NCBI RefSeq assembly: GCF_001045675.1
Contig: NZ_LEKT01000007.1
Span: 1-64,000 of the forward strand
Direction: 5' to 3'
DNA: 64,000 nucleotides
From: Megasphaera cerevisiae DSM 20462
Lineage (GTDB): Bacteria; Bacillota; Negativicutes; Veillonellales; Megasphaeraceae
Shown: positions 35,515 through 44,330 of the stretch, in pieces
Layout: every line of letters starts with the position of its first letter
Position numbering within the stretch: position 1 is the stretch's first letter
The notes under the pieces: generated by a model
What the model saw: only the letters and a program-made list of their open reading frames with translations
Told to the model about the DNA's origin: nothing
The model's database searches: none
Program-made: the position numbers and the translations under genes

Positions 35515-35841
35515 TTACTCCCTGTCATACGCAAAACATCGTTTCCAGCAATCAATACCGACACCACCGACATTCAAAAACAAGATTTTCTTCCACCGCT
35601 CCCGTATAGACTGCCCGTCAAAAATCTCTGCAGAAACCAATTCGTCCGCCGAGGCAAAGTCACAACCTCCGGGAATATCACACAATCCGACCCAGTAGGG
35701 TTTCTTCTCATTCACTTCAGGCGCATATCCTATAATGTGTTCCCGTTCTTCCGGATCATCTAAAAAGCAAAAACTCGTTTCATCTATACATTCTCCAGAG
35801 ATTAAATGCTTCATAAAAATGACATAATGCAAATTTGCCAA
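35515..35841 (-). CDS. Small cysteine-containing protein of unknown function
   Basis: About 108 residues if a TTG at 35841 (AAGGTG upstream) is used; ATG 35814 gives 99. The confident part is ISGECIDETSFCFLDDPEER, PYWVGLCDIPGGCDFASADE and the tail VGGVGIDCWKRC, with six cysteines spread through an acidic protein. It ends 64 bases before the methyltransferase-CsoR start and may be co-transcribed with it. A second open frame overlaps its 5' part, so the start is uncertain. Family not recognised. Confidence 0.5.
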   Translation of the reverse strand: MANLHYVIFMKHLISGECIDETSFCFLDDPEEREHIIGYAPEVNEKKPYWVGLCDIPGGCDFASADELVSAEIFDGQSIRERWKKILFLNVGGVGIDCWKRCFAYDRE

Positions 35842-36005
35842 TAGCTTCACCTTTTTCCGTCCCCACATAAAAACAACCGCTCCAGCAAAAACTGTGCGGT
35901 TTATCTTTTTCTGCCAATACAGTATGTCTACACACACAGCATATCAAATATACGATACCATCAAATACCCTATCCGTCAATATGAATACCCTGCGTACCC
36001 GGCAA

Positions 36006-36035
36006 CAAAAAAAAGCTCATCCTTTGGGATGAACC
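36006..36035 (-). terminator. tRNA cluster terminator
   Basis: Minus-strand TTCATCC-CAAA-GGATGAG followed by eight T, 50 bases after tRNA-Leu. Confidence 0.85.
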
Positions 36036-36084
36036 TGATTTATAATTTCCTCAATCATACTGAATGACCATATATATCTTTATT

Positions 36085-36170
36085 TGGTGCGGTCGGGGGG
36101 ACTTGAACCCCCACGAGTTTTCACCCACTACCCCCTCAAAGTAGCGCGTCTGCCATTCCGCCACAACCGC
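36085..36170 (-). tRNA. tRNA-Leu (anticodon GAG)
   Basis: 86 nt with encoded CCA. Acceptor GCGGTTG/CGACCGC, anticodon loop TTGAGGG gives GAG, a class II variable arm (GTGGGTGAAAACTCGT) and T-loop GGTTCAAGTCC. Last tRNA of an Asp-Phe-Leu transcript. Confidence 0.93.
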
Positions 36171-36184
36171 ATGTGATTTTTTTT

Positions 36185-36260
36185 TGGTGCTCAGGGACGG
36201 AATTGAACCGCCGACACGGGGATTTTCAGTCCCCTGCTCTACCGACTGAGCTACCTGAGC
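36185..36260 (-). tRNA. tRNA-Phe (anticodon GAA)
   Basis: 76 nt with encoded CCA. Acceptor GCTCAGG/CCTGAGC, D-loop AGTCGGTAGA, anticodon loop CTGAAAA gives GAA, T-loop GGTTCAATTCC. Confidence 0.96.
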
Positions 36261-36267
36261 AAAAAAA

Positions 36268-36344
36268 TGGCGACCTCGATCGGATTTGAACCGACGATCT
36301 TCGCCGTGACAGGGCGACATGTTAAACCGCTACACCACGAGGCC
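36268..36344 (-). tRNA. tRNA-Asp (anticodon GUC)
   Basis: 77 nt with encoded CCA. Acceptor GGCCTCG/CGAGGTC with one G-U pair, anticodon loop CTGTCAC gives GUC, T-loop GGTTCAAATCC. First tRNA of the three-gene cluster. Confidence 0.95.
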
Positions 36345-36565
36345 GTTTCATATTGCCGAAGCGCTTAACGCCCCGAACAAAAAACATTTTACCATGTCCA
36401 TACATGTTTTGCAAGTCTTTTTTTATTTTTATTTTTAAGTATGCGCATTTTTAATAGGAACTTATCCGTTAGCTCTATGTAATCTTTTGTATTTGATGTA
36501 TAATAATCTCGATATAAAAATACTTTACATAACGTTTACACGTTTTACAGAAAGGTTACCGTGCC

Positions 36566-38428
36566 ATGTTTCCTCCAGACACCAAAATGTCGAAACAATT
36601 TACATCTGCGAATACCCCTGCATCCCCTGCCTTAAAAAAAACAGGCCACACTATATTTTACCTGTTGTGTATTTTTGCCGTCATCTACGCTCTGTGTATC
36701 CAGTGGCAGTTTCTAGTGTCTCTCGGTATGGGGCCCGATAATATTGAAGATATGACGCTGGGCCTGATTCCGGCCGTGGGCGCCGTAGTTCTGTCTTTGG
36801 CCATTTATTGGCGTCATTTATCCCTTGCCGCGATTCTGCCGACCGCGATGATCGGTATCGGCTGGATTATTACCGGCCCGTATCTCAGTTATATTTCTTT
36901 GCTGAATCAAAATACATTGTATTTAAATAATATATATGATATATATGTGGGCCTGTATCTTTTTGCCATATTATTTTGCATCAATATGTTTCTCAAACAA
37001 TATTTAGGCCGCAGAATGAGTGCTGTTATCATGTTGATTCTGCAATTTTGCTCTTTTTTTATTATTGCCCTCCAGTGGGTATATTTTGCCCTGTATCATT
37101 CAAGTATCACAACTTCCGGCGCCTTGCTTATTTTCCAAACCGGTCCGGCTGAAACTCTGGAATATTTCCATTCCTTGGGACTCATGAAAATCACCTTTAT
37201 CGTCTTATTATTAGCAGCTATCATCATCGGGCTGTATACGGCCAATTACAGGCAGAACACGCTCCCTAAAACGGCGGTATATCAAAAAATGCTGCCGCTT
37301 TTATCTCTGCTGATTATTTTTCCGTCTGTCGGCGCACTGGGAGAAGAAATTTTCCCGGAAGCTTTTCCTATCCGTACATTTTTAGATACGCACGACTACA
37401 TGAAACGATCCGATCTATATGCAGAAAATCACGACAGCAAATTTGCTAATCTTCAGGCAGTGCAATTAAATCCAGCAGATTACCCTAATACAGTCATCGT
37501 AGTTATCGGTGAATCAGAAACACGCACTTTGATGAACGCCTATAATCCTGACCACGTAGCGAATACTCCTTGGCTTACGTCTATGAAATCCAATCCTGAT
37601 TTTACGTTGTTTACTAATGCCTATGCCTGTGTCTGGTATACCGTGCCGGTTCTCGAACATGCACTGACAGAAGCTAATTTTTATAATAATAAGGAATTTA
37701 ATCAATCTATTTCTATTATTGATATGGCAAAAAAAGCGGGCTATAAAACCTATTGGTTCAGTAATCAAGGTTCCGTTGGCGTTGCCGATACGCCGATCAC
37801 CCTTGTCGCCAAAACAGCCGATGTTTCAGAATGGGTTGACCGCGATTTGAAGGAATCCACATTAGATGGGGTTCTACTGCAGTTTTTAAAAAAAGTAAAC
37901 CCAAAAGAAAAAAATTTTATAGTCCTCCACGTCATGGGCAGTCATATTGAATATCGCAACCGATATCCTGCAGAATTTCAAAAATTCAACGACGGTAAAC
38001 TCAACCAAGAAGCTGATTTTGATAATACAGTACTGTATACGGACTGGTTCCTGTCCCAGGTATATAACTATGCCAGGGAAAATTTGAATCTGGACGCTAT
38101 GATATATTTTTCCGACCACGGCAGCGACCCTGAAGTTGCCCGCCAGCCGGACAGTGCCAGCTTCAAAGTACTGCGTATCCCCATGTTCTGTTATTTATCA
38201 GAAGCGTATCAGCGTCGCAATCCCATGATTTATAAAACGATCAAAGCACATAAAGACAAGTACTTCACAAATGATTTGGAGTATGAATTCATTTGTGGGA
38301 TTCTTAATATGCAATCTCCCAACTATGATCCGTCATACAGCCTTGCGTCTCCCAAATGGAAGCTGGAACGAAAGGATTTAGTAACTCGTTTTGGTCAGAC
38401 CAGTCTCATGGAAGATACGGAATATTGA
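36566..38428 (+). CDS. Phosphoethanolamine transferase-like membrane enzyme (sulfatase fold)
   Basis: 620 residues. Five or so N-terminal membrane helices (about residues 28-260) are followed by a periplasmic alkaline-phosphatase/sulfatase-type domain. Metal and nucleophile motifs: VIVVIGESETRTLMNAYN, a Thr in ACVWYTVPVLEHAL near the usual nucleophile position, IVLHVMGSHIEYRNRYP (HxxGSH) and MIYFSDHGSDPEV. This is the EptA/EptB/CptA-like layout that adds phosphoethanolamine to lipid A or core, consistent with an outer membrane. The last motif is SDHGSD where the common form is SDHGE. Start ATG 36566 has AAAGG upstream; it has its own terminator. Confidence 0.83.
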   Translation: MFPPDTKMSKQFTSANTPASPALKKTGHTIFYLLCIFAVIYALCIQWQFLVSLGMGPDNIEDMTLGLIPAVGAVVLSLAIYWRHLSLAAILPTAMIGIGWIITGPYLSYISLLNQNTLYLNNIYDIYVGLYLFAILFCINMFLKQYLGRRMSAVIMLILQFCSFFIIALQWVYFALYHSSITTSGALLIFQTGPAETLEYFHSLGLMKITFIVLLLAAIIIGLYTANYRQNTLPKTAVYQKMLPLLSLLIIFPSVGALGEEIFPEAFPIRTFLDTHDYMKRSDLYAENHDSKFANLQAVQLNPADYPNTVIVVIGESETRTLMNAYNPDHVANTPWLTSMKSNPDFTLFTNAYACVWYTVPVLEHALTEANFYNNKEFNQSISIIDMAKKAGYKTYWFSNQGSVGVADTPITLVAKTADVSEWVDRDLKESTLDGVLLQFLKKVNPKEKNFIVLHVMGSHIEYRNRYPAEFQKFNDGKLNQEADFDNTVLYTDWFLSQVYNYARENLNLDAMIYFSDHGSDPEVARQPDSASFKVLRIPMFCYLSEAYQRRNPMIYKTIKAHKDKYFTNDLEYEFICGILNMQSPNYDPSYSLASPKWKLERKDLVTRFGQTSLMEDTEY

Positions 38429-38464
38429 TAAAATCCTATCTTATTTCATAATTATGTGTTATAT

Positions 38465-38503
38465 AAAATGCGGAGCGGCCTGCAGCAGGCGGCTCCGCAT
38501 TTT
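38465..38503 (+). terminator. Terminator after the phosphoethanolamine transferase gene
   Basis: AAAATGCGGAGC-G-GCCTGC pairs with GCAGGC-G-GCTCCGCATTTT, a near-perfect hairpin between two plus-strand genes. Confidence 0.88.
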
Positions 38504-38594
38504 CAATCCCCAGCCGCCATGGTATAATAAAATAAATTCTTTTTCTCGCTATCCGTTTCTTTTTACCATCCGATTATAAAAGGAGGTCTCTCAT

Positions 38595-39956
38595 ATGGCA
38601 ACTCTGTGTACCGGCGTAGCATTATTTCCTCATCCGCCGATTATGCTGCCGGAAATCGGCGGCAGCGAATTGAACAAAATAAAAAAAACTGTGACTGCCG
38701 TCACTACAGCTTCTCGCATGCTGACTGACCAAAAGCCAGAAACAATCGTTATTATATCACCACATAATTATGTGTTTCCTGACGGTGCCGCTATTTTCCC
38801 GGAGCCCAAACTATATGGCAACTTGGGAAATTGCGGCTATCCAGAGTTAACCATGCAGGTAAATACAGATATGGAGCTGGCTGGAGAAATAATGGCACAG
38901 GCAGCCAACATCGTGCCGCTGCATGCCCTCGATCAAGCCTGGGGCATAAAATACGGTCATCCTGTCCAAATTGATCAAGGTTCTTTCATTCCTTTATATT
39001 ATTTGCGTCAGGCCGGCTTCACCGGCGCCATCGTTATGATGGCGCCCCGCTTTGACGATTACAATAGTATGACTGTCCTCGGTGATATTACGATCAGGGC
39101 TGCCTTAAAAATAAATCGCCGCATTGCCGTCATTGCTTCCGGCGATTTATCTCACCGCCTTCTGCCGAACTCTCCAAACGGATATACGCCTACCGGAGAA
39201 GTTTTTGATAAAACCGTCATGACCGCTTTAAAAAAGCAGGACCTCCATCTGCTGCAAACGATGCCTGCCTCCCTTATTGAAGATGCAGGCATGTGCGGCC
39301 TTCCATCTATTTATTTTCTCTTTGGCGTTCTCCGCCATCTGCGTCCTGTCATGCCGGTCTATTCATATGAAGGTCCTTTCGGTGTCGGATATGGGGTTGC
39401 ATTGTACCTGAACGAAGGAGAAAAACGGCTTGCCGAAAACAGTGTGACCACAGATATACGTGTTCGTCTGGCCCGGCAAAGTATTTCCTATTACCTGCAC
39501 CATCATACCTACATGCCTCTTCCCGATTCATTGCCAGCGGAACTGGCCGGCCAGGCCGGAGCTTTTGTTTCCATTCATCAGGGCACGAACCTGCGCGGCT
39601 GCATAGGCACCTTTCTGCCAATGCACCTAACCATAGCCGGGGAAATTATTCATAATGCCGTATCAGCGGCTACCCGAGATCCTCGTTTTCAGCCTGTCAG
39701 GCTGGGCGAATTGGATGATTTGTCAATTTCTGTCGATATTCTTGGCGCCCCGGAATCGGTGACTTCGGCAGATCAACTGGATCCCGAAAAATATGGTGTC
39801 ATCGTTATGAGTCATGCTCGTACGGGACTGCTGCTGCCTGCACTGGATGGTGTTGACACCGTACAACAGCAGTTGGATATTGCTAAGGAAAAAGCGGGGA
39901 TTCCACCACAGGTGCGACCTGATATATACCGTTTTACAGTAACCCGTTATCTATAG
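38595..39956 (+). CDS. AmmeMemoRadiSam protein: MEMO/class III dioxygenase-like domain fused to AMMECR1
   Basis: 453 residues with GGAGG before the ATG. Residues 1-275 form a MEMO/LigB-like domain (GVALFPHPPIMLPEIGG, IVIISPHNYVF, metal-site-like IAVIASGDLSHRL with Asp-His, GYTPTGEVFD, and VYSYEGPFGVGYGVALY). Residues about 285-453 form AMMECR1 with the invariant LRGCIGTF, NAVSAATRDPRF and ISVDILGAPE. The fused protein is followed eight bases later by the radical SAM partner. The three-part AmmeMemoRadiSam set is widespread in bacteria and archaea; its product is, as far as I know, not firmly established. Confidence 0.93.
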   Translation: MATLCTGVALFPHPPIMLPEIGGSELNKIKKTVTAVTTASRMLTDQKPETIVIISPHNYVFPDGAAIFPEPKLYGNLGNCGYPELTMQVNTDMELAGEIMAQAANIVPLHALDQAWGIKYGHPVQIDQGSFIPLYYLRQAGFTGAIVMMAPRFDDYNSMTVLGDITIRAALKINRRIAVIASGDLSHRLLPNSPNGYTPTGEVFDKTVMTALKKQDLHLLQTMPASLIEDAGMCGLPSIYFLFGVLRHLRPVMPVYSYEGPFGVGYGVALYLNEGEKRLAENSVTTDIRVRLARQSISYYLHHHTYMPLPDSLPAELAGQAGAFVSIHQGTNLRGCIGTFLPMHLTIAGEIIHNAVSAATRDPRFQPVRLGELDDLSISVDILGAPESVTSADQLDPEKYGVIVMSHARTGLLLPALDGVDTVQQQLDIAKEKAGIPPQVRPDIYRFTVTRYL

Positions 39957-39964
39957 GCGGCGCG

Positions 39965-40816
39965 ATGGAAGCTGTATATTACAAGAAAGTCGGCGGCAAT
40001 GAGGTCATTTGCAGGCTTTGTCCTCATCACTGCCGACTCGCTAACCGAACCAGCGGCCTTTGTCACAGCCGTTTTAACGATAATGGTACGCTCCTTGCTT
40101 TGAATTACGGAGAATGTACTTCCGCTGCACTGGATCCAGTTGAAAAGAAGCCGCTTCGCAGATTTTACCCAGGCCGTGCGATCATGTCGCTGGGTTCCTG
40201 GGGCTGCAATCTATCTTGCTCTTTTTGTCAAAATTGGCAAATATCTCAAAAACGGCCGGACTATACGAAAATAACGCCAGCACAAACCGTTGAGATCGCC
40301 ATTCAGCAAAAGTCAAATGGCAATCTCGGCCTAGCCTATACCTACAATGAACCTACTATGTGGTATGAATTTATCTGCCAGACAGCACCGCTCATTCATT
40401 GCGCCGGTCTTTACAACGTCATGGTAACGAACGGATATCTGGAAGAAGCACCGCTGCAGAAGCTGCTGCACTATATAGACGCTTGGAATATTGATTTGAA
40501 ATCTTTTTACAATACATTCTATCAAAAGTATTGCCATGGCACGGCAGACCCTGTAAAACGCACGATCACCTTAGCGGCAGCAGTAAGTCATGTAGAGGTG
40601 ACGGTTTTGATCATCCCCGGCGCCAACGACACCCCGGCAGAAATGAATGCTCTGTCAGCCTGGCTCGCCGCTGTCCGGCCTGATATACCGCTGCACATTA
40701 CGCGGTATTTTCCGCAATATCATATGACAGCACCGCCGACCTCTGTCACCCTGCTGCAGACACTGGCAGCAGCAGCGCGACGGCATCTGCGCTACGTATA
40801 CATTGGCAATATATAG
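39965..40816 (+). CDS. amrS: AmmeMemoRadiSam system radical SAM enzyme
   Basis: 283 residues. Radical SAM enzyme related to pyruvate formate-lyase-activating enzyme. The SAM cluster motif is SWGCNLSCSFCQNW (CxxxCxxC), preceded by an N-terminal cysteine set CRLCPHHCRL and GLCHSR that is typical of this family. GLAYTYNEPTMWYEF, VMVTNGYLE and WNIDLKSF are conserved barrel motifs. Translationally close to the MEMO-AMMECR1 fusion gene. It should modify the substrate held by the partner protein; the substrate is unknown. Confidence 0.92.
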   Translation: MEAVYYKKVGGNEVICRLCPHHCRLANRTSGLCHSRFNDNGTLLALNYGECTSAALDPVEKKPLRRFYPGRAIMSLGSWGCNLSCSFCQNWQISQKRPDYTKITPAQTVEIAIQQKSNGNLGLAYTYNEPTMWYEFICQTAPLIHCAGLYNVMVTNGYLEEAPLQKLLHYIDAWNIDLKSFYNTFYQKYCHGTADPVKRTITLAAAVSHVEVTVLIIPGANDTPAEMNALSAWLAAVRPDIPLHITRYFPQYHMTAPPTSVTLLQTLAAAARRHLRYVYIGNI

Positions 40817-40852
40817 GCAGGAGGATATAAAACAAATCCTTCTGCTTTTTTA
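40817..40852 (+). terminator. Terminator of the AmmeMemoRadiSam operon
   Basis: GCAG-AGGAT and ATCCT-CTGC arms around an A-rich loop, followed by TTTTTTA. Confidence 0.8.
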
Positions 40853-40922
40853 TTACCATAATCTATTATATACTATTCAAAATCGATACTGACGTTAAAC
40901 GATTATCGTTTTTCACGCTATC

Positions 40923-40950
40923 TTGCCGCACCGGTTCAGCGTGTTATAAT
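40923..40950 (+). promoter_or_regulatory. Promoter of the LarA-like gene
   Basis: TTGCCG (40923-40928), 16-base spacer, TATAAT (40945-40950), 37 bases upstream of the ATG. Confidence 0.65.
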
Positions 40951-40987
40951 TTATATTCATACAAATAAAAAAGAAGTGGTGATATAT

Positions 40988-42295
40988 ATGTCTTTAAAAG
41001 AATTTACTTTTGGTATTGGCGATACTTTTCAGCGCGTCTCCCTTCCGGAAGAACACATTTCTGACATAATGGAGGGAAAACACATTCCCGCCGCAGATGT
41101 AAAACAAGCAACGCTGACCTGCATGCGCCATCCTATTGGCAGTAAGCCGCTACGGCAAAAGGTGCAGAAGGGGGATTCGGTCTGCCTGGTCGTAGCCGAT
41201 GTCACCCGCACGTGGAATAAATCCAGCCAATTTCTCATCTACATAATTAACGAATTAAACGATGCCGGCATTCCTGATTCTGATATCTGCATTGTTTTTG
41301 CGCAAGGCTCACATCGCGCACAGACACCAGAAGAAGACGAACGCGTCTGCGGTGCGGAAGTATTACAACGCATCAAAACGTATCAGCATAACTGCCAAGA
41401 CCCGACACTTGTCAACCTTGGCAAAACAAAACTCGGCACGCCTTTAAAAATTAATAAACATGTCGTGGATGCGGATAAAGTAATCCTTATAGATGGCATT
41501 ACTATCCATCTTTTTGCCGGTTACGGCGGCGGCCGAAAATTGATTCTGCCCGGCGTATCCGGTTATGAAACAATTCAGCGCAACCATTGTCATGCCCTGG
41601 CTGAAACGATCGGCGGCGGTGTCAATCCCCATACCCGCGCGACCGTTTTAGACCACAATCCGCTCCATGACGATATGATCGAGGCCTGCCGCATGATCAA
41701 TCCCTGCTTCCTCGTCCATTCCGTAATCAACGCCGATGGGGAGATCTGCCGCATGATAGGCGGGGACTGGCACGATGCATGGCTCGAAGGAACCCGGGAG
41801 GTTTTCACGATCCAGGAAGTCCCGATGAAACAAAAAACCGACGTGGTCTTTGCCTGCGCCGGCGGATATCCCAACGACGTCAGTCTCTACCAAGGCAGTA
41901 AATGCTATGACCCGGCAGAAATGGCCGTCAAAGACGGCGGCATCGTCATTGCGATCATGGAAGCGCGCGATATAAAAGAACCGCCGGCCTATATGGGAAG
42001 TTTTACCTATTCTTCCACGGAAGAGATGGAAAAAGCCTTGCGCGCAAAATTTACGATTCCTTTTTTTGTTGCTTATAAATTATTTTGCTTCTGTCATCGC
42101 TGCACCGTCATCCTCGTCACCCGTCCGGAAAACTTTGCCGATATCCGCCGTACCGGTCAAATTCCCGTAGCAACGGTTCAGGAAGCTTGGGACCTGGCGC
42201 AGCAAAAATTAAAGGAACAGGAAAAAACGGAGTATACGATCAATATTATGCCGCACTGCACAAAAATTGTGCCTATTCTCCAAGACCATTCCTAA
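40988..42295 (+). CDS. LarA-family nickel-pincer racemase/epimerase homologue
   Basis: 435 residues from ATG 40988. LarA enzymes use a nickel pincer nucleotide bound to a Lys to epimerise 2-hydroxyacids such as lactate. Family points are VVADVTRTWN, FAQGSHRAQT (catalytic His), FAGYGGGRKLILPGVSG (cofactor Lys region), NHCHALAE and ACAGGYPNDVSLYQGSK. Cofactor-making genes larB, larC and larE are not in the window. Many LarA relatives act on other hydroxyacids, so lactate is not assumed. Single gene with its own promoter and terminator. Confidence 0.83.
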   Translation: MSLKEFTFGIGDTFQRVSLPEEHISDIMEGKHIPAADVKQATLTCMRHPIGSKPLRQKVQKGDSVCLVVADVTRTWNKSSQFLIYIINELNDAGIPDSDICIVFAQGSHRAQTPEEDERVCGAEVLQRIKTYQHNCQDPTLVNLGKTKLGTPLKINKHVVDADKVILIDGITIHLFAGYGGGRKLILPGVSGYETIQRNHCHALAETIGGGVNPHTRATVLDHNPLHDDMIEACRMINPCFLVHSVINADGEICRMIGGDWHDAWLEGTREVFTIQEVPMKQKTDVVFACAGGYPNDVSLYQGSKCYDPAEMAVKDGGIVIAIMEARDIKEPPAYMGSFTYSSTEEMEKALRAKFTIPFFVAYKLFCFCHRCTVILVTRPENFADIRRTGQIPVATVQEAWDLAQQKLKEQEKTEYTINIMPHCTKIVPILQDHS

Positions 42296-42310
42296 TACGA
42301 TATACAGGTG

Positions 42311-42370
42311 AATCCTGTTCGAGTATACTGTCAAGGCAATTCAAACGGTATATTCGGGCAGGATTTTTTA
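42311..42370 (+). terminator. Terminator of the LarA-like gene
   Basis: AATCCTG / CAGGATT outer arms with CGAGTATACTG / GGTATATTCG inner pairing, followed by six T. Confidence 0.75.
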
Positions 42371-42490
42371 TTTGGACAGAATTTTACCATTATTGTGCAA
42401 CTACGATTGTTTTTTATTATTTCATCTATGCTATACTATAAAAAATAGTATGTATTGTCCAAATTGTTCTGCATAAAAGGAGCGAGACGC

Positions 42491-42814
42491 ATGAAGGTTA
42501 CCAGAATGGATAATGCCTGGGGCGGCAAAGGCTATGCCCTGATCAAGGAATGTCTCAATGAAAAACAAATGAACGGGAAGATTGCGCTTTTTGCCGAAGT
42601 AACGCTGCCGCCCGGCTGTTCCCTGGGTTATCATGAACATTATGGGGAAAGTGAAACCTATTATGTGCTGGCCGGAACAGGCGCATATAACGATAGCGGC
42701 GTCATGCGCATGCTCATGAAGGGCGACACTATTTATATACATAACAACGGTCATTCTATCGACAATGTAGGAAACGATAATCTGATATTTATGGCGCTGA
42801 TCATATTCGATTAA
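42491..42814 (+). CDS. Small cupin protein, copy 1
   Basis: 107 residues from ATG 42491 with AAAGGAG upstream. Single-domain cupin: CSLGYHEHYGESETYYVLAG is metal motif 1 (His-x-His plus Glu), and GDTIYIHNNGHSIDN is motif 2 with His. A metal-binding beta-barrel of this size has many possible roles; none is implied here. The next gene encodes a related cupin of the same size and motif order, 102 bases on, so the two arose by duplication. Confidence 0.8.
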   Translation: MKVTRMDNAWGGKGYALIKECLNEKQMNGKIALFAEVTLPPGCSLGYHEHYGESETYYVLAGTGAYNDSGVMRMLMKGDTIYIHNNGHSIDNVGNDNLIFMALIIFD

Positions 42815-42916
42815 TTTTTTTATATTTTATGCATATAAATCATAATAATTTAATATAAAAGCATGACAAATATACTGTTTCATGCTATAATACAAATAAG
42901 AAAGTAGGTGAGTCCA

Positions 42917-43243
42917 ATGAACACAGAAGTGGTACCACACATGATGGGCGGTAAGGGACACATAGTAAAGAATACGCTTCTTACGGAAGATCAAATGAAC
43001 AGCAAGAATCGTATTTTTGCAGAAATGACGTTAGAACCTGACTGTTCCTTGGGCTATCATGTACATCATGGCGATGCGGAAGCGTACTATATCCTTTCCG
43101 GTGAGGGCGAATATGACGATAACGGTGTAATCCGAACCGTCAAGGCAGGAGATGTCACGTATACCCCGGACGGAAAAGGCCACAGCTTGGAAAACAAGGG
43201 CAGCGAAAACCTCGTTTTTATCGCATTGGTCATTTACAACTAA
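42917..43243 (+). CDS. Small cupin protein, copy 2
   Basis: 108 residues from ATG 42917 (AGGTGA upstream). Cupin motif 1 is CSLGYHVHHGDAEAYYILSG and motif 2 GDVTYTPDGKGHSLENKG. N-terminal MMGGKGHIVKNTLLTEDQMN parallels WGGKGYALIKECLNEKQMN of the first copy. Ligands are retained in both, so both are likely functional. Role unknown. Confidence 0.82.
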   Translation: MNTEVVPHMMGGKGHIVKNTLLTEDQMNSKNRIFAEMTLEPDCSLGYHVHHGDAEAYYILSGEGEYDDNGVIRTVKAGDVTYTPDGKGHSLENKGSENLVFIALVIYN

Positions 43244-43450
43244 ATACAAAAGGTAGGAGGATGCGTACCAATCAGGTTCGTTGACATGTATAACGAATTA
43301 ACGTATCAATATTTTCAAGTACTTCGAACTTTTCGAATAGTTTTTAGTTTTTCGGGATAGATTAGTCCATTGCAGAAAACAAATGTATATGTTTTTTTAG
43401 TGAGGTTAAAGATACCAGAACCAAAAACGAGATAAATATGAATCCTATAA
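43244..43450. other. Non-coding stretch between cupin 2 and the trp terminator
   Basis: Roughly 200 bases with no supported gene. AGGAGG followed at once by ATG and a stop after seven codons is not credible. Nothing else was recognised. Confidence 0.4.
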
Positions 43451-43453
43451 CAT

Positions 43454-43494
43454 AAAAGACCGGTATACATATGTCGTGTGCATGCCGGTCTTTC
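43454..43494 (-). terminator. trp operon terminator
   Basis: AAAGACCGG / CCGGTCTTT stem with a long loop, T run on the minus strand. A second inverted repeat, GCCCGGTTCAG / CTGAACCGGGC (43505-43535), lies between it and trpA and may add stability or block 3' decay. Confidence 0.75.
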
Positions 43495-43547
43495 TCTATG
43501 TGCCAGCCCGGTTCAGACTCACAGCTGAACCGGGCTGCTTATTTTTA

Positions 43548-44330
43548 TCAGGCGCCGCCCTTTATGGCTGCCCCTTTCATAGCCGAGACATACTCATAAA
43601 TCGGTGCCGCCGCATCATTTCCGTATTTAGCAATGATTTTGACAATCGCACTGCCGACAATGACACCATCTGAAACTGCCGCTATTTTTTCAGCCTGCTC
43701 CGGCGTGTTGATGCCAAACCCGACAGCACAAGGCACCTGCGTTTCCGTCCGTGCCACATCAATTATATCCTTCAAATTCGTCTTGATCTCACTGCGCGTA
43801 CCGGTAACTCCCATAGAAGATACGATATAAAGAAATCCTTCCCCCATTCTGGCAATTTCCCGAATGCGGTCTTTAGAGGTAGGCGCAATCATAGAAATAA
43901 TATCAATACCCTGCATCTTAGCTTCTGCTGCGCATTCATCTCGTTCTTCAAAAGGCATATCCGGGATAATCACGCCGTCTACGCCGGTTTCTTTACATTT
44001 CGCAAAAAACGTATCCTTCCCGTAATTATAAATCGGATTGACATAGGTCAGAAATACCAAAGGCACCTGAGATTCTTTACGGACCATCGTTACCAGACGA
44101 AATACATCCTCCAGTCGCGTATGGACGGATAAAGCCCGTATATTTGCCTCCTGAATAACGACGCCTTCTGCAATGGGATCCGAAAAGGGAATTCCGATTT
44201 CTACCAGATCCGCGCCTGCCTGTACCATTGACATGATAAATTCATAACTTTTTTCAATCGACGGATCACCTGCCGTCAAAAAACCAATAAAGGCCTTGCC
44301 GTTGTTAAATGCATTGCCGATTTTACTCAT
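43548..44330 (-). CDS. trpA: Tryptophan synthase alpha subunit
   Basis: 260 residues from ATG 44330 (GGGGAGGG upstream), splitting indole-3-glycerol phosphate to indole. [31 protein letters not shown] with catalytic Glu, and [17 protein letters not shown] with catalytic Asp are present; the phosphate loop is [15 protein letters not shown]. Overlaps the trpB end by eight bases. Confidence 0.96.
   Translation of the reverse strand: MSKIGNAFNNGKAFIGFLTAGDPSIEKSYEFIMSMVQAGADLVEIGIPFSDPIAEGVVIQEANIRALSVHTRLEDVFRLVTMVRKESQVPLVFLTYVNPIYNYGKDTFFAKCKETGVDGVIIPDMPFEERDECAAEAKMQGIDIISMIAPTSKDRIREIARMGEGFLYIVSSMGVTGTRSEIKTNLKDIIDVARTETQVPCAVGFGINTPEQAEKIAAVSDGVIVGSAIVKIIAKYGNDAAAPIYEYVSAMKGAAIKGGA

Noticed and set aside
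35780-35980. Cysteine-rich 66-codon frame competing with the 5' part of the gene at 35515-35841
   Set aside because: No ribosome site and no motif; the overlapping frame continues into clearly protein-like sequence. Kept only as a reason for doubt about the start of that gene.
36051-36320. Open frame on the minus strand through the tRNA cluster
   Set aside because: It reads through tRNA-Leu, tRNA-Phe and tRNA-Asp and cannot be a protein gene.
43257-43285. Seven-codon open frame after AGGAGG
   Set aside because: The ATG touches the ribosome site with no spacing and the next gene is convergent, so there is nothing for a leader peptide to control.
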